64,000 nt of DNA from Pseudomonas oryzihabitans (GTDB taxonomy: Bacteria > Pseudomonadota > Gammaproteobacteria > Pseudomonadales > Pseudomonadaceae), in assembly GCF_001518815.1 (NCBI RefSeq), contig NZ_CP013987.1, positions 2,378,501 to 2,442,500 on the forward strand, read 5' to 3'. The translations under genes were made by a program, and so were the position numbers. Shown one piece after another: positions 54,334 through 63,673 of this stretch. The notes beneath the pieces are model-generated. The model ran no database searches and had not been told where the DNA came from. It saw only the letters and a program-made list of their open reading frames with translations. Numbering within the stretch: the first letter of the stretch is position 1; every line of letters starts with the position of its first letter.

Positions 54334-55362
54334 ATGCGTATTTCCGATGTCGTCCAGTTGCTCGCCGATGCCGGCGCCAAGCCCAAACACAGCGCCAGAA
54401 TCCTGCGCGCCTGGTGCCAGGGCCTGCCACTGGATACCGGCACTCGCCGCCAGCAGGCGGAAAACTTCCTGCCGCTGGAGGTGCGCCATGCCATCCCGGC
54501 GCTGACCGAGCGCCTGGAAGGACTGGCGCGGGTCACGTCGGAACATCCCGGCGCTGACGGTTCGGCACGGATGCTGGTGACCCTGGGCGACGGTCAGGCG
54601 GTGGAAAGTGTGCTGTTGCCCCGTGACGGGCTCTGTGTGTCGTCCCAGGTTGGCTGCGCAGTGGGCTGCGTCTTCTGCATGACCGGCAAGAGCGGCCTGC
54701 TGCGCCAGGTGGGCAGTGCCGAGATCGTCGCCCAGGTCGCCCTGGCGCGACGGATCAGGGCGGTCAAGAAGGTCGTCTTCATGGGCATGGGCGAGCCTGC
54801 GCACAACCTGGACAACGTACTGGAAGCCATCGACCTGCTGGGCACCGCCGGCGGTATCGGCCATCGCAACCTGGTGTTTTCCACTGTCGGCGATCCACGG
54901 GTATTCGAGCGACTGCCCCAGCAGGCGGTCAGGCCGGCACTGGCGCTGTCGCTGCACAGTACCAATGCCGAGCGCCGGGCCCACCTGCTGCCCAAGGCGC
55001 CGCGCTACGAACCGGGCGAGCTGATCGAACAGGGTGAAGCCTATGCCCGACTGATCGGCTATCCGATCCAGTACCAGTGGACGCTCCTCGCCGGCATCAA
55101 CGACAGTCAGGAAGAGATGGACGAACTGCTGCGCCTGATGAAGGGCAAATACGGCGTGCTCAATCTGATCCCCTACAACAGCCTGGAGGTGGATGACTAC
55201 CAGCGCCCCGCTGGCGAGCGCATCGTGCAGATCGTGCGCTACCTGCACAGCCGCGGCCTCCTCACCAAGGTGCGCAATTCCGCCGGCCAGGATGTCGATG
55301 GCGGTTGCGGCCAGTTACGGGCCCGGGCCGAGGTGCTGCGGCCAAGACGCGTCAGCGCCTGA
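54334..55362 (+). CDS. RlmN/Cfr-family radical SAM RNA methyltransferase
   Basis: The product is 342 residues. The radical SAM cluster motif Cys-x3-Cys-x2-Cys is in CAVGCVFCMTGKSG (about residue 108). FMGMGEPAHNLDNV, LALSLHSTNAERR and RNSAGQDVDGGCGQL (a Cys that takes part in resolving the methylated intermediate) follow. It resembles RlmN, which methylates A2503 of 23S rRNA and A37 of some tRNAs, but shorter and divergent at the N-terminus. Pseudomonas also has a canonical rlmN elsewhere, so this is probably a second paralogue with its own target. Confidence 0.88.
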   Translation: MRISDVVQLLADAGAKPKHSARILRAWCQGLPLDTGTRRQQAENFLPLEVRHAIPALTERLEGLARVTSEHPGADGSARMLVTLGDGQAVESVLLPRDGLCVSSQVGCAVGCVFCMTGKSGLLRQVGSAEIVAQVALARRIRAVKKVVFMGMGEPAHNLDNVLEAIDLLGTAGGIGHRNLVFSTVGDPRVFERLPQQAVRPALALSLHSTNAERRAHLLPKAPRYEPGELIEQGEAYARLIGYPIQYQWTLLAGINDSQEEMDELLRLMKGKYGVLNLIPYNSLEVDDYQRPAGERIVQIVRYLHSRGLLTKVRNSAGQDVDGGCGQLRARAEVLRPRRVSA

Positions 55363-55462
55363 CCGATCGTCCTGCGACTGGCCCCGCCCATCAGGTGTGG
55401 CGGAACGCCAGGCCGGGCGGCCCCTCAGAGTGCACTCGCACCATTCAGAGGGAAGTTTTTCC

Positions 55463-55867
55463 ATGCAGGATCGCATCAAACGCCACGACCCCTTCATCGC
55501 CGGTCTGAAGGAACGCCTGCCCGAAGAGCTGCGCGAATCTTTTACCGAGGAGCAGCTGGAAGCCCTCAAGCTGGCCTTCGGCACCCGCAGCTGGGGCAAG
55601 CACAGCGTCGATCTGCGCGGCACCGTCAAGTTCTGGCACCGGCGTTACTACTTCGTCTTCCTCGCCGGTCGCAACTACCGTCAGCTCTCGCGCCTGGAGC
55701 AGGAATTGTCCCTGCTCGGCAAGGCCACGGTGCTGGCGGCGATCCTGCTGGCCTGCGGTCTCGTGGGTCTGGTGCTGCTCTATCTGCTGAAGTCCGCGCT
55801 GGGCATCGACATCTTTCCCGACTACTCCTTCGGAGTTTGGACCTGGTTCAAGGGTCTATTCGAGTAG
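55463..55867 (+). CDS. conserved inner-membrane protein
   Basis: The product is 134 residues. A soluble N-terminal helical region (about 1-85) is followed by one membrane segment (about 88-110) and a short tail. GTVKFWHRRYYFVFLAGRNYRQLSR (core HRRYYFVFLAGRN near residue 58) is a distinctive conserved stretch. A ribosome binding site (AGAGGGAAG) precedes the ATG. I know no function; a single-span membrane protein. Confidence 0.75.
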   Translation: MQDRIKRHDPFIAGLKERLPEELRESFTEEQLEALKLAFGTRSWGKHSVDLRGTVKFWHRRYYFVFLAGRNYRQLSRLEQELSLLGKATVLAAILLACGLVGLVLLYLLKSALGIDIFPDYSFGVWTWFKGLFE

Positions 55868-55918
55868 CACGGATTCGCTTGACCCTGGCAGGGAGGCTTG
55901 CCCATCGGGAGACTTCCT

Positions 55919-56941
55919 ATGCCCCATCTGAATCGCCGTCAGACCCTCGGCCTGCTGGCTGGCAGCGCCGCCCTGCCCCTGCTGGGCGGCTATCCGCTCC
56001 ACGCATTCGCGGCGAGCGATGAATACCTCGCCCTGGTCGAGAAGGAAGCCCCCGGCCTTGGCTTCTATCGTCTGGCCGATGGCAAGCGCATCGGCAGCCT
56101 TGAGCTACCCGAGCAGCCCCATGAGATCGTCGCCGATCGCCAAGGCCGCTATGCCTATGTCGGCCAATATGGCGTCAAGAGCTGGCAGGCACCCGGCGAA
56201 GGGGGGCATCAGGTCAGCGTGATCGATCTGGCCGAGCGCCGACTGGTACGGTCCATCGACCTGTCGCCCTATCACCGCCTGCACGGCATGCGCCTGGATG
56301 ACCAGGGTCGCCTCTATGTGCTCAGCGAGACCGATTCGCTGCTCATTCGCTTCGACCAGCCCGCCACCGCCGAATCACCCAGTCAGATCGTCCCGGTGGG
56401 CGGTACCCGCAGCCACTACTTCGTGCTGACCCGCGATGGGCGTCGCGCCTATGTCGCCGATACCCTCAGCGGCCTGGTGATCCTGGTGGATGCGCATAAT
56501 CCGGCCGTGCTACCGGTGAAGAAATATCTCGGCCAGGCGCCGGAAGGCTGCTGCCTGAGTCCCGACGAGCGCATCTTCTATGTGCTGGATCGGTTCGCCG
56601 GCATCCTCCATGCGCTGGACGCCCGCGACTTGACCCCCATCCACCAGATCAAGCTGCGTGGCGAAGCCGTGCGCGTGGCTGCGCTGCCAGATGGTCGCCT
56701 GCTGGTCTCCAATCTGGCGGACAAGAGTCTTTCGCTGCTCCGGCCCGATACCCTCGCCGAAGTCGCCTATCTGCCCATGGGTAGCGCCGTGCCGGGGCTC
56801 AATCTCGACGCCCGGGGTGAACGTCTGTTCGCCGCGCTGGAAGACAACCAGCTGGCAGTGGTCGACCTGCGCAACTGGCGCGAGATTCGCCGCTTCGCCA
56901 CCGGCAAGGCGCCGGATACCGCGGTGGTCTTCCAAGCCTGA
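55919..56941 (+). CDS. Tat-exported beta-propeller protein
   Basis: The product is 340 residues. A Tat signal (NRRQTLGLLAGSAALPLLGG, twin Arg) is followed by a beta propeller of the YncE/lactonase type with repeats such as GSLELPEQPHEIVADRQGRYAYVGQYG (core DRQGRYAYVGQYG) and QVSVIDLAERRLVRSIDL. It lies just upstream of the iron permease operon, so a link to iron or to a metal cofactor is plausible but unproven. The ATG at 55919 with GGGAG fits the signal peptide start. Confidence 0.8.
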   Translation: MPHLNRRQTLGLLAGSAALPLLGGYPLHAFAASDEYLALVEKEAPGLGFYRLADGKRIGSLELPEQPHEIVADRQGRYAYVGQYGVKSWQAPGEGGHQVSVIDLAERRLVRSIDLSPYHRLHGMRLDDQGRLYVLSETDSLLIRFDQPATAESPSQIVPVGGTRSHYFVLTRDGRRAYVADTLSGLVILVDAHNPAVLPVKKYLGQAPEGCCLSPDERIFYVLDRFAGILHALDARDLTPIHQIKLRGEAVRVAALPDGRLLVSNLADKSLSLLRPDTLAEVAYLPMGSAVPGLNLDARGERLFAALEDNQLAVVDLRNWREIRRFATGKAPDTAVVFQA

Positions 56942-56993
56942 ATCCTGCCAGCACCGTGATCCGCTGCAAGCAACTAAGCGGATTCTAGCGGCA

Positions 56994-57034
56994 CGAGAAT
57001 CATCCTCATTTAACAATCCGAATCATTGTGATAC
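56994..57034 (+). promoter_or_regulatory. possible Fur box before efeU
   Basis: CGAGAATCATCCTCA at 56994-57008 matches the Fur 7-1-7 palindrome at about 11 of 14 positions, and an AT-rich second stretch (GAATCATTGTGATAC, 57020-57034) follows. It lies 40-80 bases before the iron permease gene. The match is imperfect, so confidence is low. Confidence 0.35.
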
Positions 57035-57073
57035 AAATCACCGACCTCCGGGCGCCTTCGCGCCCCTTCGCTT

Positions 57074-57949
57074 ATGTCGGTGATAGCTTTCATGCTCGTT
57101 CCCTTTTTGATCATGCTCCGCGAAGGCATCGAAGCGGCGCTTATCGTTGGCATCATCGCCAGCTACCTGCAACGTACCGGTCGCGGACACTGGATGCCCG
57201 CGGTCTGGATCGGCGTGATGCTGGCTGCTGCCCTGTCGCTGTTCGTCGGCGCCGGCCTGCAGCTGGCCAGTGCCGAATTTCCGCAACGCCAGCAGGAGCT
57301 GTTCGAGGCGATCGTCGGCCTGGCCGCCACCGCCATCCTCACCTCCATGGTGTTCTGGATGCGCAAGGCGGCGCGCTCGATCAAGACCGAGCTGCACGAC
57401 TCCCTGGAAAATGCCCTGTCCGCCTCACGCAACCAGGTCTATGCCCTGATCGGCATGGTGTTCCTGGCCGTCGCGCGCGAGGGCCTGGAAACCGTGTTCT
57501 TCCTGCTCGCCATCTTTCAGCAGAGCGCTGGCCCCGGTGCGCCCCTGGGCGCCCTGCTGGGGCTGATCATCGCCATCGCGGTGGGCTATGGCCTCTATAC
57601 CGGCGGTGTAAGGCTGAACCTGGGCAAGTTCTTTCGCTTCACCGGCCTGTTCATTCTCTTCGTCGCCGCCGGCCTGTTCACCAATTCGATCAAGGCCCTG
57701 CATGAGGCCGGGCTGTGGAATGCGCTGCAGCAGGTGGTCTTCGACTGGAGCCACCTGCTGCCCGCGGACGGCCCGATCGGCACCGTGCTGTCCGGCATGT
57801 TCGGCTACCAGGACACTCCCACCGTCAGCACCCTCGGCGCCTATCTGCTGTTCCTGGCCGTGACCCTGCCGCTGTTCTTCCGCACCCCGGCGCCGCCCCA
57901 GCGCCCGATCACCGCTACTTCCAACGCCTCGCTGGAGCGCCCGTCGTGA
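57074..57949 (+). CDS. efeU: ferrous/ferric iron permease (EfeU/FTR1 family)
   Basis: The product is 291 residues with about seven membrane segments. The two REGxE iron-transfer motifs are at residues 16-20 (REGIE) and 135-139 (REGLE), as in FTR1. It is the inner-membrane iron channel of the Efe system and is coupled to the next gene by a GTG overlapping its stop. Confidence 0.94.
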   Translation: MSVIAFMLVPFLIMLREGIEAALIVGIIASYLQRTGRGHWMPAVWIGVMLAAALSLFVGAGLQLASAEFPQRQQELFEAIVGLAATAILTSMVFWMRKAARSIKTELHDSLENALSASRNQVYALIGMVFLAVAREGLETVFFLLAIFQQSAGPGAPLGALLGLIIAIAVGYGLYTGGVRLNLGKFFRFTGLFILFVAAGLFTNSIKALHEAGLWNALQQVVFDWSHLLPADGPIGTVLSGMFGYQDTPTVSTLGAYLLFLAVTLPLFFRTPAPPQRPITATSNASLERPS

Positions 57950-59145
57950 GTAACCCCACCCCTCATCCGCCGAAGAGCAGCTCACTGGCGATGCGCCTGG
58001 CCGTGATTGGCTCCGCGACCCTGCTGATCGTGGCGGCCGCTGCCTTCTACTATGCCTCGCGCTCGGCTGGCCAGCGCCATGCCGAGGTGGGCGATGGCGA
58101 AGTCAGGGTCGAGATCCTGGCCAACCGCTGCGAACCCAACGCGCTCGAAGTACCCGCCGGGCCAGCACGCTTCCGCATCGTCAACCGTTCGGATCGAGCG
58201 GTGGAGTGGGAGATCCTCGATGGCGTCCTGGTGGTCGAGGAGCGCGAGAACATCGCCCCCGGCCTCAGCCAGGTCATCAATGCCACCCTGGCGCCCGGGG
58301 ACTACGCCATCACCTGCGGCCTCCTGAGCAATCCGCGCGGGACGCTGAAGGTGCTGCCCACGGCCGCATCGGAAGCCGCCAGCAAGGCGGGCCCGACCCT
58401 GACCCAATTCGTTGGTCCCTTGTCGGAATACCGCGTCTACCTGAATCAGCAGAGCCGGCTGTTTCTGCAGGGCATCGCCACCCTGCAGCAGGCGCTGGCC
58501 GCGGGTGACCTGACGCAGGCGCGTGCCGCCTATGCCGCTGCCCGCCTGCCCTATCAGCGCCTGGCGGCGACCGCGCAGCGCTTCGCCGAGCTGGACAATC
58601 GCCTCAATGCCCGCGCCGACTACTACGAAAAGCGCGAACAGGATCCGGCCTTTGGTGGCTTCCATCGCCTCGAACAAGGCCTGTTCGCTGGCAACAGCAC
58701 CCAGGACCTGGAGCCGGTCGCCGACCGTTTGCACCAGGACGCCGGCGCACTGCGCGATGCGCTCCTCGGCCAGTCGCTGCCACCCGAGCAGCTCAGCGGC
58801 AATGCCGCGTGCCTGCTGCACAACCTGGCCAGCACCCGGATTTCGGGTGAGGAAGAACGCTACAGCCAACTCGTCCTGCCAGGCTTCGCCGCCAACCTGG
58901 AAGGTACCCGCAAGGTGATCGACCTGCTGCGTCCGCTGCTGAGCAAGGGTCATGCGGATCTGCAACAGCGCCTCGACACCCAGGCCCAGGCCTTCGCTGA
59001 CGCCCTGGGCGATGTCCAGCGCCCCTACACCGCCCTGTCCACCGACGACCGCCACCGCATCGCTACGGCGGCCCAGGCCCTGGCCGACTCCCTCGACCAG
59101 GTCGCCCCGGCCCTGGGCCTTGCCGCGACCAAGACCATGCCATGA
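57946..59145 (+). CDS. efeO: EfeO-type periplasmic protein (cupredoxin plus M75 peptidase-like)
   Basis: The product is 399 residues from GTG. A membrane anchor or signal (about 16-40) precedes a cupredoxin-like domain (about 50-145; cysteines in NRCEPN and ITCGL). An EfeO peptidase_M75 (imelysin-like) domain follows (about 155-395) with the metal motif HRLEQ. It binds iron in the periplasm for EfeU. Confidence 0.92.
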   Translation: MSNPTPHPPKSSSLAMRLAVIGSATLLIVAAAAFYYASRSAGQRHAEVGDGEVRVEILANRCEPNALEVPAGPARFRIVNRSDRAVEWEILDGVLVVEERENIAPGLSQVINATLAPGDYAITCGLLSNPRGTLKVLPTAASEAASKAGPTLTQFVGPLSEYRVYLNQQSRLFLQGIATLQQALAAGDLTQARAAYAAARLPYQRLAATAQRFAELDNRLNARADYYEKREQDPAFGGFHRLEQGLFAGNSTQDLEPVADRLHQDAGALRDALLGQSLPPEQLSGNAACLLHNLASTRISGEEERYSQLVLPGFAANLEGTRKVIDLLRPLLSKGHADLQQRLDTQAQAFADALGDVQRPYTALSTDDRHRIATAAQALADSLDQVAPALGLAATKTMP

Positions 59146-60434
59146 AGAAGTCCGCCCCCGATCAGCCCAACATCGACCGTCGCCGCCTGCTGGGTGGCCT
59201 CGGCGCCACCGGCCTGGCCCTGGCCGGCGCCGGCCTCTGCCCGATGCATGCCCGGGCGGCCAGCACCGCCGAGGTGACCCGCGCCCCTGGCAGCGCCAAT
59301 ACCCATCAGCACCAGGACTTCTTCGGCCGGCATCAGAGCGGCATCGTCACCCCGCGCCCGGCTGCTGGGATGATCGTGGCCTTCGATGTGCTGGCTAATG
59401 ACCGTGAAGACCTGGAACGGCTGCTGCGTACCCTCGACGAGCGCATTCGCTTCCTGATGCAGGGCGGCCCGGTCCCCGAGGTGGATCCCAAGCTGCCGCC
59501 GTTGGATTCGGGCATCCTCGGCCCGGTGGTGACGCCGGACAATCTCACCGTCACCGTCTCGGTGGGCGAGTCGCTGTTCGATGATCGTTTCGGCCTGAGC
59601 GAGGTCAAGCCGCGGCAGCTGCAGCGCATGACCGGCTTTCCCAACGACGCCCTGGAAGCGGACTGCTGCCATGGCGATCTCTGCCTGCAGTTCTGCGCCA
59701 ACACCCCGGACACCAACATCCACGCCCTGCGCGACATCCTGAAGAACCTGCCCGACCTCCTGGTGATCCGCTGGAAGCAGGAAGGTAGCGTGCCGGTGCA
59801 GGATCCGCCGCCCGGACAACCGGCGGAGAGCGCGCGCAACTTCCTGGGCTTTCGCGACGGTTCCGCCAATCCAGACTCCACCGACCGACAGGCGATGGAT
59901 CGCATCGTCTGGGTCCAGCCCGACAGCGGTGAGCCTGCCTGGGCTGCCCAGGGCAGCTACCAGGCGGTACGCATCATCCGCAATTTCGTCGAGCGCTGGG
60001 ATCGCACGCCGCTGCAGGAGCAGGAGGCCATCTTCGGCCGGCGCAAGGCCAGTGGCGCCCCCATGGCCGGCGGTCACGAGACCGACGTGCCGGACTACGC
60101 GAGCGACCCCAAGGGCAAGGTCACGCCGCTGGACGCCCACATCCGCCTGGCCAATCCCCGCACCCCGGAGAGCCAGCGCAACCTGATCCTGCGCCGCCCC
60201 TTCAACTACTCCAATGGCGTGCGCAAGAACGGCCAGCTCGACATGGGCCTGCTGTTCATCGCCTACCAGGCGGACCTGGAACAGGGCTTCATCGCCGTGC
60301 AGAAACGCCTGGATGGCGAGCCCCTGGAGGAATACATCAAGCCCATCGGCGGCGGTTACTTCTTCGTGCTGCCAGGCATCACCGATCCAAAGGACTATCT
60401 CGGCCGCAGCCTGCTGGCAGCCGCACCGCTTTAA
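59142..60434 (+). CDS. efeB: EfeB: Tat-exported Dyp-type peroxidase
   Basis: The product is 430 residues. A Tat signal ([20 protein letters not shown], twin Arg) leads to a Dyp-type heme peroxidase domain with the GxxDG motif in [10 protein letters not shown] (about residue 240). It oxidises substrates in the periplasm, in the Efe model ferrous iron. The start overlaps the efeO stop. Confidence 0.95.
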   Translation: MKKSAPDQPNIDRRRLLGGLGATGLALAGAGLCPMHARAASTAEVTRAPGSANTHQHQDFFGRHQSGIVTPRPAAGMIVAFDVLANDREDLERLLRTLDERIRFLMQGGPVPEVDPKLPPLDSGILGPVVTPDNLTVTVSVGESLFDDRFGLSEVKPRQLQRMTGFPNDALEADCCHGDLCLQFCANTPDTNIHALRDILKNLPDLLVIRWKQEGSVPVQDPPPGQPAESARNFLGFRDGSANPDSTDRQAMDRIVWVQPDSGEPAWAAQGSYQAVRIIRNFVERWDRTPLQEQEAIFGRRKASGAPMAGGHETDVPDYASDPKGKVTPLDAHIRLANPRTPESQRNLILRRPFNYSNGVRKNGQLDMGLLFIAYQADLEQGFIAVQKRLDGEPLEEYIKPIGGGYFFVLPGITDPKDYLGRSLLAAAPL

Positions 60435-60455
60435 ACCCTCGACAGGAGAAGTCGA

Positions 60456-61271
60456 ATGAAACGCTCGTTCCTCGCCGTTGCCCTCGGTATGGCCCTGGCT
60501 ACGCCGGCCTTCGCCGCCAACTCGCCGCTGGATCTGGTCGGCCCCATCTCCGACTACAAGATCTACGTCACCGACAACCTGGCCAAGCTCACCGAGCAGA
60601 CCCAGGCCTTCACCGCAGCGGTCAAACGCGGCGACCTGGCTACCGCGCGCAAGCTCTATGCGCCGACGCGGGTCTCCTACGAACAGGTCGAGCCCATCGC
60701 CGAACTCTTCAGCGACTTGGACGCCGCCATCGACTCCCGTGAAGACGACCATGAACAAGGCGTCAAATCCGAGGACTTCACCGGCTTCCACCGCTTGGAA
60801 CACGCCCTCTTCACCCAGAACACCACCGAGGGCCAGGGGCCCCTCGCCGACAAGCTGCTGGAGGACGTCAAGGACCTGCAGAGCCGCGTCGACGGCCTGA
60901 CCTTCCCGCCGGAAAAGGTCGTGGGTGGCGCCGCGGCGCTGATGGAGGAAGTGGCGGCGACCAAGGTGTCGGGCGAGGAAGAACGCTACAGCCATACCGA
61001 TCTGTACGATTTCCAGGCCAACGTCGACGGCGCCAAGAAGATCGTCGACCTGTTCCGCCCGCAGATAGAGAAGCAGGACAAGGCCTTCGTCGCCAAGGTC
61101 GACAAGAACTTCGCCACCGTCGACAAGATCCTGGCCAAGTACAAGACCAAGGATGGCGGCTTCGAGACCTACGACAAGGTCAGCGAACGTGATCGCAAGG
61201 CCCTGGTCGGCCCGGTCAATACCCTGGCCGAAGACCTCTCCACCTTGCGCGGAAAGCTGGGCCTCAATTAA
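60456..61271 (+). CDS. second EfeO/EfeM-like periplasmic iron-binding protein
   Basis: The product is 271 residues. A Sec signal (about 1-21, FAAN) is followed by an M75 imelysin-like domain (about 25-270) with HRLEHALF, the HxxE metal motif. It lacks the cupredoxin domain of the first EfeO and matches the EfeM type. It follows efeB by 21 bases with an AGGAGA ribosome binding site, so it belongs to the same operon. The locus thus encodes two different iron-binding partners of EfeU. Confidence 0.9.
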   Translation: MKRSFLAVALGMALATPAFAANSPLDLVGPISDYKIYVTDNLAKLTEQTQAFTAAVKRGDLATARKLYAPTRVSYEQVEPIAELFSDLDAAIDSREDDHEQGVKSEDFTGFHRLEHALFTQNTTEGQGPLADKLLEDVKDLQSRVDGLTFPPEKVVGGAAALMEEVAATKVSGEEERYSHTDLYDFQANVDGAKKIVDLFRPQIEKQDKAFVAKVDKNFATVDKILAKYKTKDGGFETYDKVSERDRKALVGPVNTLAEDLSTLRGKLGLN

Positions 61272-61406
61272 GGCCCCAGGTGGGCGGCATCCGGCGCCGC
61301 CCACCTGGTCCTCGCTTATCGCCGGAATAGATTTATATATAAAGAAACATCGCTTTTAAGCATATAGACCTGCTGCTATCGTGCACGACCTAGAAAAGTC
61401 GCCAGA

Positions 61407-61421
61407 GCACCCTTCGGGTGC
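61407..61421 (+). promoter_or_regulatory. hairpin in the cysI leader
   Basis: GCACCC-TTC-GGGTGC forms a short perfect stem with a three-base loop 50 bases before the cysI start. AT-rich promoter-like sequence lies upstream (61325-61370). It could be a leader hairpin affecting cysI expression. Confidence 0.35.
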
Positions 61422-61473
61422 CCAAGACTTCGATCACGCGCAGCCGTGCGCGCCGCCTGACAGCAGGATGACC

Positions 61474-63132
61474 ATGTACGTTTACGATCAGTACGATCAG
61501 CGGATCGTCGAAGAACGTGTCGCCCAGTTTCGCGACCAGACCCGCCGCTTCCTGGCCGGAGAGCTCGGCGGTGAGGAATACCGCCCGTTGCGCCTGCAGA
61601 ACGGTCTCTATATCCAGCGCTATGCGCCCATGCTGCGCGTCGCCGTACCCTATGGCCTGCTGAACACCAAACAGGTGCGCAAGCTGGCGCAGATCGCTCG
61701 CGACTACGACAAGGGCTACGCCCACATCAGTACCCGCCAGAACTTCCAGTTCAACTGGCCGGAGCTGGAAGACGTCCCCGAGATCCTTGCCGAGCTGGCC
61801 ACCGTGCAGATGCATGCCATCCAGACCAGCGGCAACTGCATCCGCAACACCACCACCGACCAGTTCGCTGGTGTCGCCCATGACGAGCTGGTCGATCCGC
61901 GCCCCTGGTGCGAGATCATCCGCCAGTGGTCGACCTTCCACCCCGAGTTCGCCTTCCTGCCGCGCAAGTTCAAGATCGCCGTCAATGGCGCTGCCCTGGA
62001 CCGCGCCGCCATCGAGGTGCACGACATCGGCCTGGAAGCGGTGCGTAACGACGCCGGCGAGCTGGGCTTCCGCGTCCTGGTCGGTGGCGGTCAGGGCCGT
62101 ACCCCCCATACCGGTGCGTTCATTCGCGAATTCCTGCCCTGGCAGCACCTGCTCAGCTACCTGGAAGCCACGCTGCGGGTCTACAACCGCTATGGTCGCC
62201 GGGACAACAAGTTCAAGGCGCGCATCAAGATCCTGGTCAAGGCACTGGGCGCCGAGGTCTTCGCCGAGAAGGTCGAGGCCGAATGGGCCCATCTCAAGGA
62301 CGGCCCCATCACCCTGACCGACGCCGAGGTCGCACGGGTCTCGGCCTTCTTCGTCGACCCGGCCTATGCCGACCTGCAGGACCAGGACGAGGCCCTCGCC
62401 CGCCTGGACGCCGAGCACCCCGGCTTCGCCCGCTGGCGGCAGCGCAACACCTTCCGCCACAAGCGTCCGGGCTATGTTGCCGTGACCCTGTCACTCAAGC
62501 CCACCGGCGTGGCGCCGGGTGACGTCACCGACCGCCAGCTGGATGCCATGGCCGACCTTGCCGATCGCTACAGCTTCGGCGAGCTGCGTACCTCCCACCA
62601 GCAGAACGTCATCTTCGCCGACGTCCGTCAGGACCAGCTGCTGGAGCTCTGGCACGAGTTGCGCGAGCATGGCTTCGCCACGCCCAACGTCGGCCTCTTG
62701 ACCGACATCATCTGCTGCCCCGGTGGCGACTTCTGCTCCCTGGCCAACGCCAAGTCGATCCCCATCGCCGAATCCATCCAGCGCCGTTTCGACGACCTGG
62801 ACTATCTGTTCGACATCGGCGAGCTGGACCTCAACATCTCCGGCTGCATGAACGCCTGCGGCCACCACCACGTCGGCCACATCGGCATCCTTGGCGTGGA
62901 CAAGAAGGGCGAGGAGTTCTACCAGGTATCCCTGGGCGGCGACGCCGGCCGTGACGCCACCCTGGCCAAGATCCTCGGCCCCTCCTTCGCCCAGGACCAG
63001 ATGCCCGAGGTGATCGGCAAGCTGATCAACGTCTACGTCGAGCAACGCACCGAAGACGAGCGCTTCATCGACACCTACCGTCGTATCGGTATCGACCCCT
63101 TCAAGGAGCGCGTCTATGCAAAGAATCATTAA
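61474..63132 (+). CDS. cysI: assimilatory sulfite reductase, siroheme subunit
   Basis: The product is 552 residues from the ATG at 61474, with AGGA five bases upstream; upstream frame residues are not conserved. The siroheme/[4Fe-4S] motif Cys415-x5-Cys421 (CPGGDFC) and Cys458-x3-Cys462 (CMNACGHHH) hold the coupled cluster. It reduces sulfite to sulfide in cysteine synthesis. It overlaps the DUF934 gene. Confidence 0.94.
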   Translation: MYVYDQYDQRIVEERVAQFRDQTRRFLAGELGGEEYRPLRLQNGLYIQRYAPMLRVAVPYGLLNTKQVRKLAQIARDYDKGYAHISTRQNFQFNWPELEDVPEILAELATVQMHAIQTSGNCIRNTTTDQFAGVAHDELVDPRPWCEIIRQWSTFHPEFAFLPRKFKIAVNGAALDRAAIEVHDIGLEAVRNDAGELGFRVLVGGGQGRTPHTGAFIREFLPWQHLLSYLEATLRVYNRYGRRDNKFKARIKILVKALGAEVFAEKVEAEWAHLKDGPITLTDAEVARVSAFFVDPAYADLQDQDEALARLDAEHPGFARWRQRNTFRHKRPGYVAVTLSLKPTGVAPGDVTDRQLDAMADLADRYSFGELRTSHQQNVIFADVRQDQLLELWHELREHGFATPNVGLLTDIICCPGGDFCSLANAKSIPIAESIQRRFDDLDYLFDIGELDLNISGCMNACGHHHVGHIGILGVDKKGEEFYQVSLGGDAGRDATLAKILGPSFAQDQMPEVIGKLINVYVEQRTEDERFIDTYRRIGIDPFKERVYAKNH

Positions 63133-63616
63133 GGGCGACCAGCTGGTCACCGACAACTGGCACCTGCTACCCAAGGACGTCGCCTTCGAAGACGTCCCCA
63201 ACAGCGACGACGTGATCATTCCGGCCGCGCTGTGGCTGGAACACGGCCATGCCCTCACCTGCCGCGACGGCCGCCTGGGTATCTGGCTGGACAGCGACGA
63301 AGAGCCGGAGAGCATCGCTGGCGATCTGGAGCACTTCGCCCTGATCGCCATCAACTTCCCGGCGTTCGTCGATGGGCGCGGCTATTCCTATGCCCGCCTG
63401 CTGCGCGAACGCTTCGGCTGGACCGGCGAGCTGCGCGCCATTGGTGATGTCCTGCAGGACCAGCTGTTCTTTCTCAAGCGCTGTGGCTTCGATGCGTACG
63501 TGATCCGTGCCGATCGTGATCCGGAAGCGGCCCTGGCCGGTCTGCGCGACTTCAGCGTGACCTACCAGAGCGCAGTGGATCAGCCAGAACCGCTGTTCCG
63601 CCGTCGTCAGGCCTGA
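63116..63616 (+). CDS. DUF934 protein, sulfite reductase-associated
   Basis: The product is 166 residues. GDQLVTDNWHLLPKD at the start and FVDGRGYSYARLLRERFGW (core GRGYSYARLLRER) near residue 85 are the DUF934 signature. The gene overlaps the cysI stop by 17 bases and the pair is conserved, so it probably assists sulfite reduction as a partner or maturation factor. Precise role not established. Confidence 0.93.
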   Translation: MQRIIKGDQLVTDNWHLLPKDVAFEDVPNSDDVIIPAALWLEHGHALTCRDGRLGIWLDSDEEPESIAGDLEHFALIAINFPAFVDGRGYSYARLLRERFGWTGELRAIGDVLQDQLFFLKRCGFDAYVIRADRDPEAALAGLRDFSVTYQSAVDQPEPLFRRRQA

Positions 63617-63627
63617 CCGCCTCGGAC

Positions 63628-63663
63628 GCAAAAGAAAACCCGCCGCGGCGGGTTTTCTTTTGC
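63628..63663. terminator. strong bidirectional terminator after cysI operon
   Basis: A perfect 18-base inverted repeat (GCAAAAGAAAACCCGCCG and its complement) with no spacer forms a stem flanked by T-runs on both strands. It ends the cysI operon and the convergent reductase gene. Confidence 0.9.
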
Positions 63664-63673
63664 CTGGGATCGC

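Noticed and set aside
53929-55248. Minus-strand frame of about 440 codons over the RlmN-like gene
   Set aside because: The plus strand has a full radical SAM enzyme; the antisense product has no family signature. Only its end region overlaps the real DUF1883 gene in another frame.
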